Shown piece by piece: positions 35,060 to 43,965 of a stretch of DNA of 64,000 bases. The DNA lies in the NCBI GenBank assembly GCA_009823505.1, contig VZQC01009956.1, forward strand, positions 2,079,465 to 2,143,464, in the 5' to 3' direction. Below the pieces are notes generated by a model, which was not told where the DNA came from, did not search any database, and saw only the letters and a list, made by a program, of their open reading frames with translations. Source of the DNA: Rhizomys pruinosus. Its lineage: Eukaryota; Chordata; Mammalia; Rodentia; Spalacidae. The position numbers and the translations under genes were made by a program. Position 1 is the first letter of the stretch. Each line of letters begins with the position of its first letter.

Positions 35060-35326
35060 GTGCAGAGTCAGGGCAGAAACAGGGCGCTGAGCAGCAGGGG
35101 ACTCAGAGGCTCTGAGTGGGCAGCAGTGGAATCAGGGCCCCAGAGTACACAGCTCAGTTATCTTCCTTCTGTGCTCCCCAGAAAAACTGAAAAGGACCAC
35201 TGAAAGGTGTGGGGCACCCCCAGTGGAAAGTAGAGGGTGCTCAGGCAGCTGTCCAGGGGGGTTGTGAGGGAGGAGGAGGTAAGGTCCTCCCACACTGATC
35301 ACGGATATGCTCATTTCTCTTTACAG
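35060..35326 (+). other. Mog: Mog intron with short read-through frame
   Basis: The 267-bp intron has a gtgcag donor and a ctttacag acceptor. If the donor is not used, the frame continues for 18 codons to a TGA at 35,113-35,115, giving an alternative short tail. Human MOG is known to have several C-terminal splice forms; use of this one is untested. Confidence 0.8.
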
Positions 35327-35347
35327 GACAGTTTCTTGAAGAGCTAA
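35327..35347 (+). CDS. Mog: Mog 21-nt microexon
   Basis: Acceptor ttacag, then exactly 21 nt encoding (G)QFLEEL plus the first base of the next codon, then a consensus gtaagt donor. It joins the previous exon in phase (GCA G|GA CAG) and the next one (A|GA AAC). Such tiny exons are characteristic of the MOG 3' end. Confidence 0.92.
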   Translation, partial: DSFLKS

Positions 35348-35374
35348 GTAAGTTCTTTTTTCCTTCCTGCCATG

Positions 35375-35475
35375 GTCACACTATAGAGCCTTGAAACTCA
35401 CTATGTAGATCCTCCCGCCTTTGCCTTCCAAGTGCTGGGGTCATAGGCCTGTGGTACTACACCTACACTTGGCCT
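35375..35475 (-). mobile_element. B1 SINE fragment in Mog intron
   Basis: Antisense B1 remnant: ttgaaactcactatgtagat, ctttgccttccaagtgctgg, cataggcctgtggtactaca. Confidence 0.8.
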
Positions 35476-35788
35476 CTTTTAAACAAAAAGCCAGCATAGG
35501 CAGGAAGGCTACTGAGGGATCTCACTCCCAGGATGGGCTGAGCTCATAGCACCAAGGACTCCCATGAGGAGGAGGAAACAGAGCAACTGCTCTGCACCCC
35601 CACCTGACTTGATGTCCTTGGCAGACACCCCACGTCAGCTTCCTTTGCATTCTCCCCAGCAGCTGTCCTCTGCCTCATCTCCGAGTCCAGTCAGGGGGTG
35701 GGGTGCAGAGAGATCCCAGGGGGCTCTCCATCTTCCAGGCTCAATGGTTTCAGGATAGGAACACCAGCTGATTTTGTCTTTCTTCTAG

Positions 35789-35802
35789 GAAACCCCTTTT
35801 GA
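35789..35802 (+). CDS. Mog: Mog terminal coding exon
   Basis: After a pyrimidine-rich cttctag acceptor, GA AAC CCC TTT TGA completes the C terminus R-N-P-F and stops at 35,800-35,802. The ending LRNPF is the classic C terminus of the main MOG isoform. Confidence 0.93.
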
Positions 35803-36265
35803 GTGACGGTACATCTTTCTGGAGTGGAGGAGCCTGGCAGGCCAAGACACATGTCCTTGAAGAGGTCTTTTACTGGTCTCTTCACAATGGACACATGCCA
35901 ATACACATTTCCAGAAACACTGACTTCCAAACAATTGATTTGTCCAGATTTTTCTTTCCTCAGCTCCTTCCTTCTTCCAGGTTTTGCCTCCCATGTCTTT
36001 TGACTTCTGTCTCTCACCAGAAAGCCTTCTGTCTCTCACCAGAAAGCCTTCTGTGGCTAAGATCAGGTTGTCTCCTTTCTATCAAAAGGCACCACGTAAC
36101 AGAGGGTCTCAGCCATGAATAGGAGATCCAGGACCTCATTACAAAAAAACAGTACAAAACTCCTGCAGATGATGGATGTTTCTTCCAAGACCCCTGCCCT
36201 GACTGGGCAGAACAGATAAAGGAAATAGTGGAAGAAATAGCAAGTTCTAAAATAAAGAAAAGGTT
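35803..36265 (+). other. Mog: Mog 3'UTR
   Basis: Non-coding sequence directly after the stop, opening gtgacggtacatctttctgg, like the start of mammalian MOG 3'UTRs. A tandem duplication of about 21 bp (ctgtctctcaccagaaagcc, twice) lies at 36,007-36,049. The first good polyadenylation signal is AATAAA at 36,251-36,256, so the transcript end near 36,270 is inferred. Confidence 0.75.
36251..36256 (+). terminator. Mog: Probable Mog polyadenylation signal
   Basis: Canonical AATAAA about 450 nt after the stop codon; cleavage expected 10-30 nt downstream. Confidence 0.55.
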
Positions 36266-36396
36266 TGGACAGCCACATTAAGCAACCAATAACATTTCCA
36301 CCTGTCACTTTCATATATATCCTTAAAAGAATATAAAATTCTCTTTATATTTTTTACTATATTTTATACACTTTGAAGCAAAAATGAAATAATAAG

Positions 36397-36515
36397 TTTA
36401 TTAAAGGAAAAGCTTATCTTAGATCTATGTTGACAAGCTATTTATTAAAGGAAAAACTTATCTTAGGTCTATGCAACATAGATCTAAGATAAGCTTTTCC
36501 TTTAATAAATAGCTT
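36397..36515. repeat. Near-perfect palindrome with 3-base loop
   Basis: The 39-nt arms 36,435-36,473 and 36,477-36,515 are reverse complements with two mismatches around the loop 'caa'. A further copy of the left arm, 36,397-36,432, is an exact 36-nt complement of 36,474-36,509. The locus is thus a direct duplication followed by an inverted copy, able to extrude a cruciform or fold into a tight hairpin. Confidence 0.96.
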
Positions 36516-37192
36516 TTTTAAAATTTTTATTTCTCAAAATAATCATTTCCTTCTTAAAATGTATGCATATCTTGTTTACCTTATTTTAAAAATATGAAAA
36601 ATAAGCTGTAGTGTAAAAGGTCTCATATATTTTATTGGACAAGATTCCAAGTCCCATACAATTTCTGTGGAAATGACTTGGAATTCCAAGAACCACCTTC
36701 TTGTCCACCCCTCCTCTTCATTCCATTTTCCTTCCTCTTCCCCTACGCATTATCCATGCTCTTTCTCTTTCCCTCTCCTTTCTTTCTTGTCTTCTTCTCC
36801 TATCTCCTTTTTGGCCTGGATTGAATTTCAATAGTCTTTACAGACTGTTTCTACTCAGTCACCAAATCAATAATCGTCCGTTTATTGCTTTTGCCCCTGA
36901 TCTCTTATTTCCTGGGTATTCTCACAGTTCTCTGATTATTGCCCATATGGCTCTTGTGGTTATATGTCTTTCATATCATTTCTTAAAAATTGTTTAGCTA
37001 ACTGATGAAAGCAATCTCTTATTCCATTTCTTTTCCTTGGATATCCTGTTAGCACATGTCATTGCCACTGGGAAAGACAAAGCAAAACTCATAGCATTAT
37101 TTGGGTCTTGTTCAACAACACTGGATGAGCATGCCCGACCAAGCTATAATGAGTTCTCACAGTTCTTGGAGGCTCAGCTTGATTTTTCTATG
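36516..37192. other. No gene; pyrimidine-rich tract
   Basis: A CT-rich strand (36,705-36,805) of mixed tct/cct units; otherwise unassigned. Confidence 0.5.
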
Positions 37193-37223
<31 letters not shown>

Positions 37224-37457
37224 TTATTTTTGTATGTGTATGAGTTTACTGTCTGCATGTAGGTTTGTGCACCCGTGTTGTGCAATGCTGCAGAGGTCAG
37301 AAGAGGGTCTCTGATTCCCCCAGAACTGGAGTTCTCCTGGAATTGGAGTTACAGACGGTTCTTAGCCACCACGTGGCTGCTGGGGATCGAACCTGTGTCC
37401 TCTGCAAGAGCAGTCAGTGCTCTGAACTGCTAGACTATCTCTCCAGTTTTCGACCAA
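37193..37457 (-). mobile_element. B2 SINE (duplication subfamily)
   Basis: Long poly-T (37,193-37,220), gtgcacccgtgttgtgcaat, agaactggagttctcctgg then aattggagttacag, tgctggggatcgaacc, ending ctatctctccag. Confidence 0.94.
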
Positions 37458-37579
37458 CTTTTCAGCACTTGTGGCCAGGTTATGCCACTTTCTTAATCCT
37501 GTTGTATTAGGTTGACCTGCCTTCAAGATAATTTTAGAGTCACACCTTTGTGAATCTATATTTATTGATTTTGTCCATT

Positions 37580-39060
37580 TCATACATCATAATCATGTTT
37601 ATAATGTCATCCTGTCTACACAACCCCATAAGGTCCCCAATGAATTTCATTCTGTCATATATAAAAAAGCCTATCAAGTCAAGTTTGTGTCTCTAGATGT
37701 TATTTGGTATGAGTTCATCCCCCAGAACCTGGTCAGCCTAATGAAGGTCACTCTCTAAAAGAAGACCAATTCTTCCTTCATGCAGCAGAGATCAGCCGCC
37801 AAGAGTTCCTCAGCTAAGGTCAGGGCCTCCCTGACCTAAGGTCAGGGTAGTTTTCCAAGCTCTATGCTGGTTTTTGTTGTCTTGAGTTGGCATGGGACTT
37901 TTTTGTGCTGTCACCATGTCTGTAATTTCAAAAGAGCAAGTTGATAGTCCCTTAGAAAACTCTGTTTCCTTCTGCTCATCCAATAACTTTGGTTCTTACA
38001 ATCTTTCTGTCCCCTCTTCTGCAGTGGTCCCTGAGCTCAGAGTGGCAGAGGTTTAATAAAGGATTCTATTCCCAAGACACGCACACTTCAGACTCTTGTT
38101 CTGCACAGATATAGCTCTGTGTTAATCACCATCTCTTGCATGAGGAAGCTTCACTGGTGAGAGTGGAGAGAGGCACCAAAGTTCTCTCTACCCCATGGTC
38201 CAATAGGTTCTGTTACTCTTAGGTTTTGAGGTTACATGGTAGATTTATCACTTATGGATGGGAATATCACAGGCATTTATTCCTTGTGTTTGACCAGTTT
38301 CAGAACTCTGTAATAGTCTCCAACTATTGCACAAAGAAAGTTCTTTGGTGAATGATCACAAGTATATTTGTCTGTAAATATAAGGGTGCATATTTAACAT
38401 ACTATAAGGGATTACGTTTGTCAATGGATATAATAAACGTACTTTTTCTCTAGGGTCAATTATCTCTCTAGCCATGTATACTTGGCTATGTTTACCATGT
38501 CAAACATAGCCTCCCTCCAGTTATGTAGAGTTTAAGGCCATCAATTATGCCCAGGCTAAAAGTGCCACTAGTGCCAAAATATATACAGCTTGCTGTGCCT
38601 ATAATTGCTGTTTTTATTAGGTTTAACAGCTGGGAATGGATCACTGATTGATTTTCTCCCTTACCAGGGTGCATAATGCCCTCTAGAAATATGAGTGTTA
38701 GTCTTCAGGGAGGAGGCTTCCAGGTTGGTTCCAGCTTCGTTGCTCCTGGTCCTGTGTCTGAAGTAGGTTTTGTCTTCAGCAATAGAGTCTTACATATAAG
38801 TCAAGAACTGTGATAATAGCCTGTGTTATTTTGGGAGTCTCTTTGACAAATGTGACCAATAATTTTAAGGATGAATTCTCGTATTTGGCAACGTGTTTCT
38901 TATTATGTATCCTTCAGCTATATATATATACATTTATTTACATATACTGTATGTACATTTTTCAGTGAGGTTTTGAACTAATGCATTTGTGTCTGTGTTA
39001 AAAATAATTCTAAGTATTATTTATCTCACCTTCTCTCTATACTAGCCCTCACTTCCTCAT
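37580..39060 (-). mobile_element. LINE-1 (Lx-type) 3' segment, antisense
   Basis: Antisense rodent L1 3'-type sequence, similar in layout to 15.8-18.0 kb (for example ttcagcaatagagtcttac near 38,780). It contains a short perfect direct repeat, ggtcagggcctccctgacctaaggtcaggg, at about 37,820-37,848. Identification rests on family resemblance, not on an ORF. Confidence 0.6.
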
Positions 39061-39837
39061 CCCCAGTTAAAATACCTCCATTTTCCCAGTTCCCCTTGAT
39101 TACTGGAGTCTCTTATTATCTGTCTTCTCTTGACGTCCTTCTTGTGTTGTGTTTTATATGTGGCCTTTTCACATTTTTCTGCATATTCCATTTCTATTTC
39201 TTTTTGATATTTCATATTTTTTTTAGTAGTTCAGTTCTTCCACTTTGTCATGCAGTCTTAGTATTCTGTTTTTCATCTCATTCATTCTACTACTGAGGTT
39301 TTCTCCTTTCATTTCCATTTGTTGCATTGAATTTTTCAGTTAAACATTGATTAGGCATAAATTTTCTTCAATATTTCTTTCTCTTCTGAATTCATTTTTC
39401 AAATCCATTGTCATTTCAGCCATATATGAGCAATATCTTGAGCTTCAATCATGAGTTTATTCCTATCCTTTCCAAGTTCTTTGCGTTGTGTATTTTTTTA
39501 TTTGTTGAATTATTTAACAACTTTTTAATGATTGTTCTTTTTTAAATACTGTGTCCTGCAGTTCCTCTAGATAATTATCATTGCAGTGCAAGTCTATAGG
39601 ATCAGTGGTTTAGGGTAAGGATATATCTTGGTTTTTATTTTTACTTTTCATATTGTTATTTGGGTACATGAATTTCTGTTGTTGTTTGTGTGTCTCATAT
39701 GAAATTATAGCCTGCCTTTATTTAGCTGAAATTTCATACTATTTATGTTTTTGATGTGGCTTGGTTGCTCTCAGGTCATATATTATAATTGGTTTGTCTG
39801 TGATTCAGGTTCTCACTTATGATTTTTTTTAGGTAGG
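39061..39837 (-). mobile_element. Probable LINE-1 ORF1/5' fragment, antisense
   Basis: A T/C-rich + strand whose complement is rich in AAG/GAA codons, as in the ORF1 coiled-coil region (compare 63,500-63,999). No intact frame. It follows the L1 3' segment on the same strand, so both may belong to one internally deleted copy. Confidence 0.45.
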
Positions 39838-41402
39838 TGTGGTGGTTAAACCTGTTAATCCTGGGTGTCAGCTTGACTAGATTTGGGATTAACTAAAATG
39901 AGAAAGATCTTCAGATTGGATTATCTTGAGCCAGATGTCCTACCCTAAATGTGGGCATTGCTGTCTGATGGCAGCTGTTATAAAAGCCATGGCAGATTTA
40001 GCTGACCCCTTTTTGCTCATTGTCTTCTTTCTCACTGGTGAGTTTTTTTGCTCCTGTGATCAACTTATTGGATCCCAATATATACTGAAGACAGGCAGAT
40101 CTCCCAGAATCCATCAGGCCTTCAGCACCAGATTGAGAATACTGAAACATCCAGCCATGTGGGATGAGCAACTACCTTGATTCTCAGCCTCTCCAGTGTG
40201 GTGCGATTCTTGGACTACTTGGAGTCTATCCTGTGAGCAAATCATATATATATATATATAATAGAATAGAGATATATATATTAATCATTCTATCGATTCT
40301 GTTTCTTTAGAGAACCTTGAGTAATACAGACTGTGGTACCAGGAGTGGTTCTAGAGAAACAGAATTGAATGGATGAATTTCTTTAATGGGCTTAGTAGTT
40401 TCTTAAGCCTGCTCTTCAACTCAAGGAAACCTACAACTACTAAAGTCTCTCCTGGTGGCATGGAGAAGAATGATAATCCATGGTACAGACTATTTGAAGC
40501 CATTATGAAGATAGACACGATTGAATCCCCTAACTCACCTCTTGTGAGGATTAAGGAACTTAGCAAGTCTATATATAAAACATTTGACAAATTGTGGAAA
40601 AATAAGGAAAATAATGATGTTGGCTGGTTGCTCCTAGTATCTCTGTATAAAGTTATGGATAAAAACAAGGAGCTCAATGATAAAATTAACCAGCTCCAGA
40701 TTCGCATCAACAGTCTAAAAGTTTCCAAGTCCATCCTGGAAGAGAATCTTCTCTCCAGCAGCCAAAGAGCAAAAGCTGCAGAAAAATCAAGCAGAAACAC
40801 TTACTATATGTTTGGTTGATTTACAACACAAATTTTATTCCCAGCCACAAAGAGTGTCAGCAGTCAAAGTGAGGGCATTGGTGTGGAAAGTGTGGAATCC
40901 TGGAACTTGGGATGGAGATGTGTGGGAGAGCCAAGATGAGTATGAAATCTTTGAACCCTTTGATTCCAATAGATTTAGTTTATCTGAGGAATCAAATCTC
41001 CCCATCCTCAGCAGAGAATGTATCCCCACACCCTGGAATGTGGTGGTTTGAATAAGAATGTCCTCCATAGGCTTCAAGTATTCAGACATTTTGTCCCCAG
41101 TTGGTGGCACTGTTTTGGAGGGGGGTGTTAGAAGGTGTGACCATACTGGAGGAAGTATGTCACTGGGGGGTGGGTTTAGAGAGTTCAAAAAGCCTTGTCA
41201 ATCTCCAGTTTCTCTCTTTCTGTTTCCTGTGCCCTTTTGAGGATGTGAACCTCAGCTTTCTGCTCCACAACCATCCCTCCCTGCCATGATGGACTCTAAT
41301 TCCCTGGAACCATCAATTGTAAGCTCAAATAAACTCTTCCTTTTATAAGCCCCCCCTTGGTCATGGTGGTTTTATCACAGCAACAGAAAAGTTACTAATA
41401 CA
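39838..41402 (+). mobile_element. ERVL-MaLR element with unlike LTRs
   Basis: The left LTR (39,838-40,328) starts tgtggtggttaaacc and ends in aataca. A tRNA-Leu-type primer site (tggtaccaggagtgg, 40,334-40,348) follows. The internal part carries a gag-like frame. The right LTR (41,039-41,402) starts tgtggtggtttgaataag, has AATAAA at 41,328-41,333 and also ends in aataca. The two LTRs share termini but not body sequence. A TATA microsatellite (40,239-40,280) sits near the end of the left LTR. Confidence 0.8.
40373..40819 (+). CDS. MaLR gag-like open frame
   Basis: 148 codons from MNFFNGLSSF to a stop at 40,819. The central part IYKTFDKLWKNKENNDVGWL and a following heptad-rich stretch (about residues 95-125, KELNDKINQLQIRIN) resemble the gag-like region of MaLR/ERVL internal sequences. 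The frame is intact for its length but short for a gag. It lies between primer site and 3' LTR. A translated product is doubtful. A frame of similar length on the minus strand is its shadow. Confidence 0.5.
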   Translation: MNFFNGLSSFLSLLFNSRKPTTTKVSPGGMEKNDNPWYRLFEAIMKIDTIESPNSPLVRIKELSKSIYKTFDKLWKNKENNDVGWLLLVSLYKVMDKNKELNDKINQLQIRINSLKVSKSILEENLLSSSQRAKAAEKSSRNTYYMFG

Positions 41403-41683
41403 GTAGGACACAATGGTCCCAAGCTGACTAGTTAAGACCTTTCCTGTAGCTGGGGGAAGGGCCTTTGTCCAATTCAAGACTGTGAGGATCTAGTTGCTAT
41501 TTTCTGACAGGCTAGTCAGGGGGTCTCAGGCAGGTTATGTGAAGGTCTACAGCCAAGACCAGGGTGAGGACAGTGTTGTAGGGAGGGTCTTACTAGCTAA
41601 GGAGAGTTTATATGAACCCTGGAGAAGAAGGTAGCTGGTCAGCGTACAAGGGAATCAAGCTGCAGTGGGCAGGTTTTACTTAT
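41403..41683. other. Degenerate precursor of the minisatellite
   Basis: Phrases such as ctagtcagggggtctcagg near 41,511 echo the 45-bp unit that follows; otherwise unassigned. Confidence 0.4.
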
Positions 41684-41818
41684 CAGGGTAGTCAGAAGGC
41701 CTCAGGCAAAGTGAAGGGTGTGACTTGTCAGGGTAGTCAGAAGGCCTCAGGCAGGGTGAAGGGTGTGACTTGTCTGGGTAGTCAGAACGTCTCCTGCAGG
41801 GTGAGCAGAAGGGGTCTA
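41684..41818. repeat. 45-bp minisatellite, 3 units
   Basis: Units start at 41,684, 41,729 and 41,774 with exactly 45-bp spacing. Each begins c(a/t)gggtagtcagaa. The third is the most diverged. Because 45 is a multiple of three, one frame reads a 15-residue repeat. Confidence 0.95.
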
Positions 41819-42954
41819 GGCCTAAGCTGGTGCTGGAGATAGTAGGTGGAGGAGGTAACTAGCTAGGCTGAGCCCTGGAGCAAGAGAATGTGGCCAGTCC
41901 AGAAGTAGGGGTCTCATGATCCAACAGCACAGCTGCCTGTTGCCAATCAGTTACTTTTACAAATTTTTTAATTATAGAGTCAAGTGTTACTTAAGAATGA
42001 GGAAAGCTTGACTAGTGGCATTTCTGAGCATCTCTGCTGACTTTTGCCAGTGTTCAGATCAATGGGGTCTGATAAAATAAATATGAGCTTTTGGAGAAAC
42101 CTGCTTCAAGACCACCAACTAAGTTAAGGAGTGAGCTATACTGTTTTTCCTACCTTTATCTTCCTGAACTTTGAGATTATATGTATCATCCTTCTAGGGT
42201 TTCTGTAATAACAAAAGGACATTCAGATAGTACTTATACTATAGAGCTGAAGAAAGAAAATAGGAAGTTCTGCTTTCCATAGAGTGGCTAAATCACTCTA
42301 TTTTCAGGTTATTTATTATAAAACAAAAGCTGGTTAAAAGTAATGCAAATTGTATATTGAGTATAAGCCTTATAGTTAAGACCAAACAGAAATAGTATAG
42401 TCATTCTGTTTCCAGTCATTCCTATAGCAATATCTCAGATCAATAATAATTAATTTCATATTTAGTTGACTTAGTATACTGTCTAATTCCCGACTTTAGC
42501 AGATAGAAGAGGGAGGAGAGTTCCCTATTACTGCTTCCTTTCTCTTCCTGTCAACAACCCATAAATGACTTTCGCTCTTGACATGACATGGAGTCTTCTC
42601 TCTGGTGTTTTTCTGGAACTTTCAAACCTATCCTATAGAGTTACATTAACTCTACTCTAGATGTTGAAAATATGTGCATCTAAAAAAGATACAGGTGGAT
42701 CACCAGCTAGCAAAATGAGATTTCTAGACACATAGCAGGATATTCTGCAGCACACCCAAAGGAGCATACTCTACTTCAATATTCTGGGTGATAATCTCTT
42801 CACATATTTCAATGTACATTTTTAATATTCACTACACTTGAATTCATCTTGGTGTTATGAAAATCCTCAAATGTACAGTTCTTTCCAGCCTCTGTAATCT
42901 TGGCAGAATATAAATTTGATCTTTTCCTCTGGTTCCTGTGTTGATTCTCATTTT
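41819..42954. other. No recognised feature
   Basis: About 1.1 kb, unassigned. Confidence 0.4.
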
Positions 42955-43150
42955 GTTTTCCAGAAAAGAATATCATGTAGCCCACGCTGACCTCAAAGTA
43001 ACTAGGTAGAGTAAGGATGACCTTGAATGTCTAGTCTGCCTGTCTCCACCTGCTGATCATTGGCATTGCAGAACACATTTATGCAGATTTGAGGATTGAA
43101 GCCAGTGTGTTGATAAGCACTCTACCAACTGAGCTACATTTCTTGACAGT
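42955..43150 (-). mobile_element. B4 SINE (B1-ID fusion), antisense
   Basis: The B1-like part (gtagcccacgctgacctcaa, gatgaccttgaatgtctag) is followed by the ID/tRNA-like part ataagcactctaccaactga gctaca. This is the composite structure of B4. Confidence 0.8.
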
Positions 43151-43742
43151 TGTGAAGGTTCTTTTATTTTATACACCTTAATGTCCCTGAAATAAATATT
43201 CACATGAATTCCTAAAATTATGAAAATTGTGTGATAATATTTTGAGTCCTTGGATGTTTAAGAACCACCAAGTCTACCTCATATTTTTGTGAGTAATGAG
43301 CTATAAACTAAGTTAGAAATATCTTTAGCTTTTTCCATTAAAAAATAATTACCTCTGAGTGTTTCAATGCAACTTTAACATGCACTCATTGAAATGTAAC
43401 CTGTTCATCCCTCCTTCCCTGCCCTACGTCTCTGTGCATGCCTGTGTCTTCACTGACATGGCTCTCTCTCCCTCATCCTCTTTCTGTCTCCATCTCTCTT
43501 TCACTCTTCCTTTTTTTTCTCTTTCCCCTTTCCTCTCCCTTGATCTCCTGCTCTTTTTTTTTTTTTCCTGTGGTTCTTCTTGCTGTTGGATTGTCAATAA
43601 TGGTAAAACTAGCTACTTGTCTGTAATTTTTGGCATTGTCTTCCAAAATAAAGACATTTTCTTTCATTATTTAGTTTCCTTTCTGACATATTTGGATATT
43701 TTCTTTTCCATCCTCTCTAGTCTCTCCCTATCTCTGTATATA
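43151..43742. other. Unassigned with pyrimidine-rich tract
   Basis: A C/T-rich stretch at 43,440-43,568 ends in a T run. The 144-codon frame here is composition-driven and not considered a gene. Confidence 0.5.
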
Positions 43743-43965
43743 CATTGTGTGTGTGTGTGTGGGGGGTGTGTGTGTTTGTTTGTTATGGTGTAGTGTGGTG
43801 TGTAGCCAATTTTGCCATATCAGTCTGTAGAGGTCACAGGACAAATTTCTGGAGTCAGATTCTGTCCTTGTTCCTATGGGTCCTAGAGATTGAACTCAGA
43901 TGTCAGGCTTAAGTGACAGGCACCTGTGCCTTTATCCACTGTGTACTTCACCAGCTTGTCTGCTG
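43743..43965 (-). mobile_element. B3/B4-class SINE with (TG)n tail, antisense
   Basis: A TG tract (43,748-43,780), then gtctgtagaggtcacaggac, gggtcctagagattgaact, tcaggcttaagtgacaggca and tttatccactgtgtac, as in antisense rodent B3/B4 elements. Confidence 0.65.

Noticed and set aside
40351..40800. 149-codon minus-strand frame
   Set aside because: Mirror of the MaLR gag-like frame, with hydrophobic composition expected from its complement.
43100..43135. tRNA-like sequence (actctaccaactgagct)
   Set aside because: It is the ID-derived part of an antisense B4 SINE and has no complete cloverleaf.
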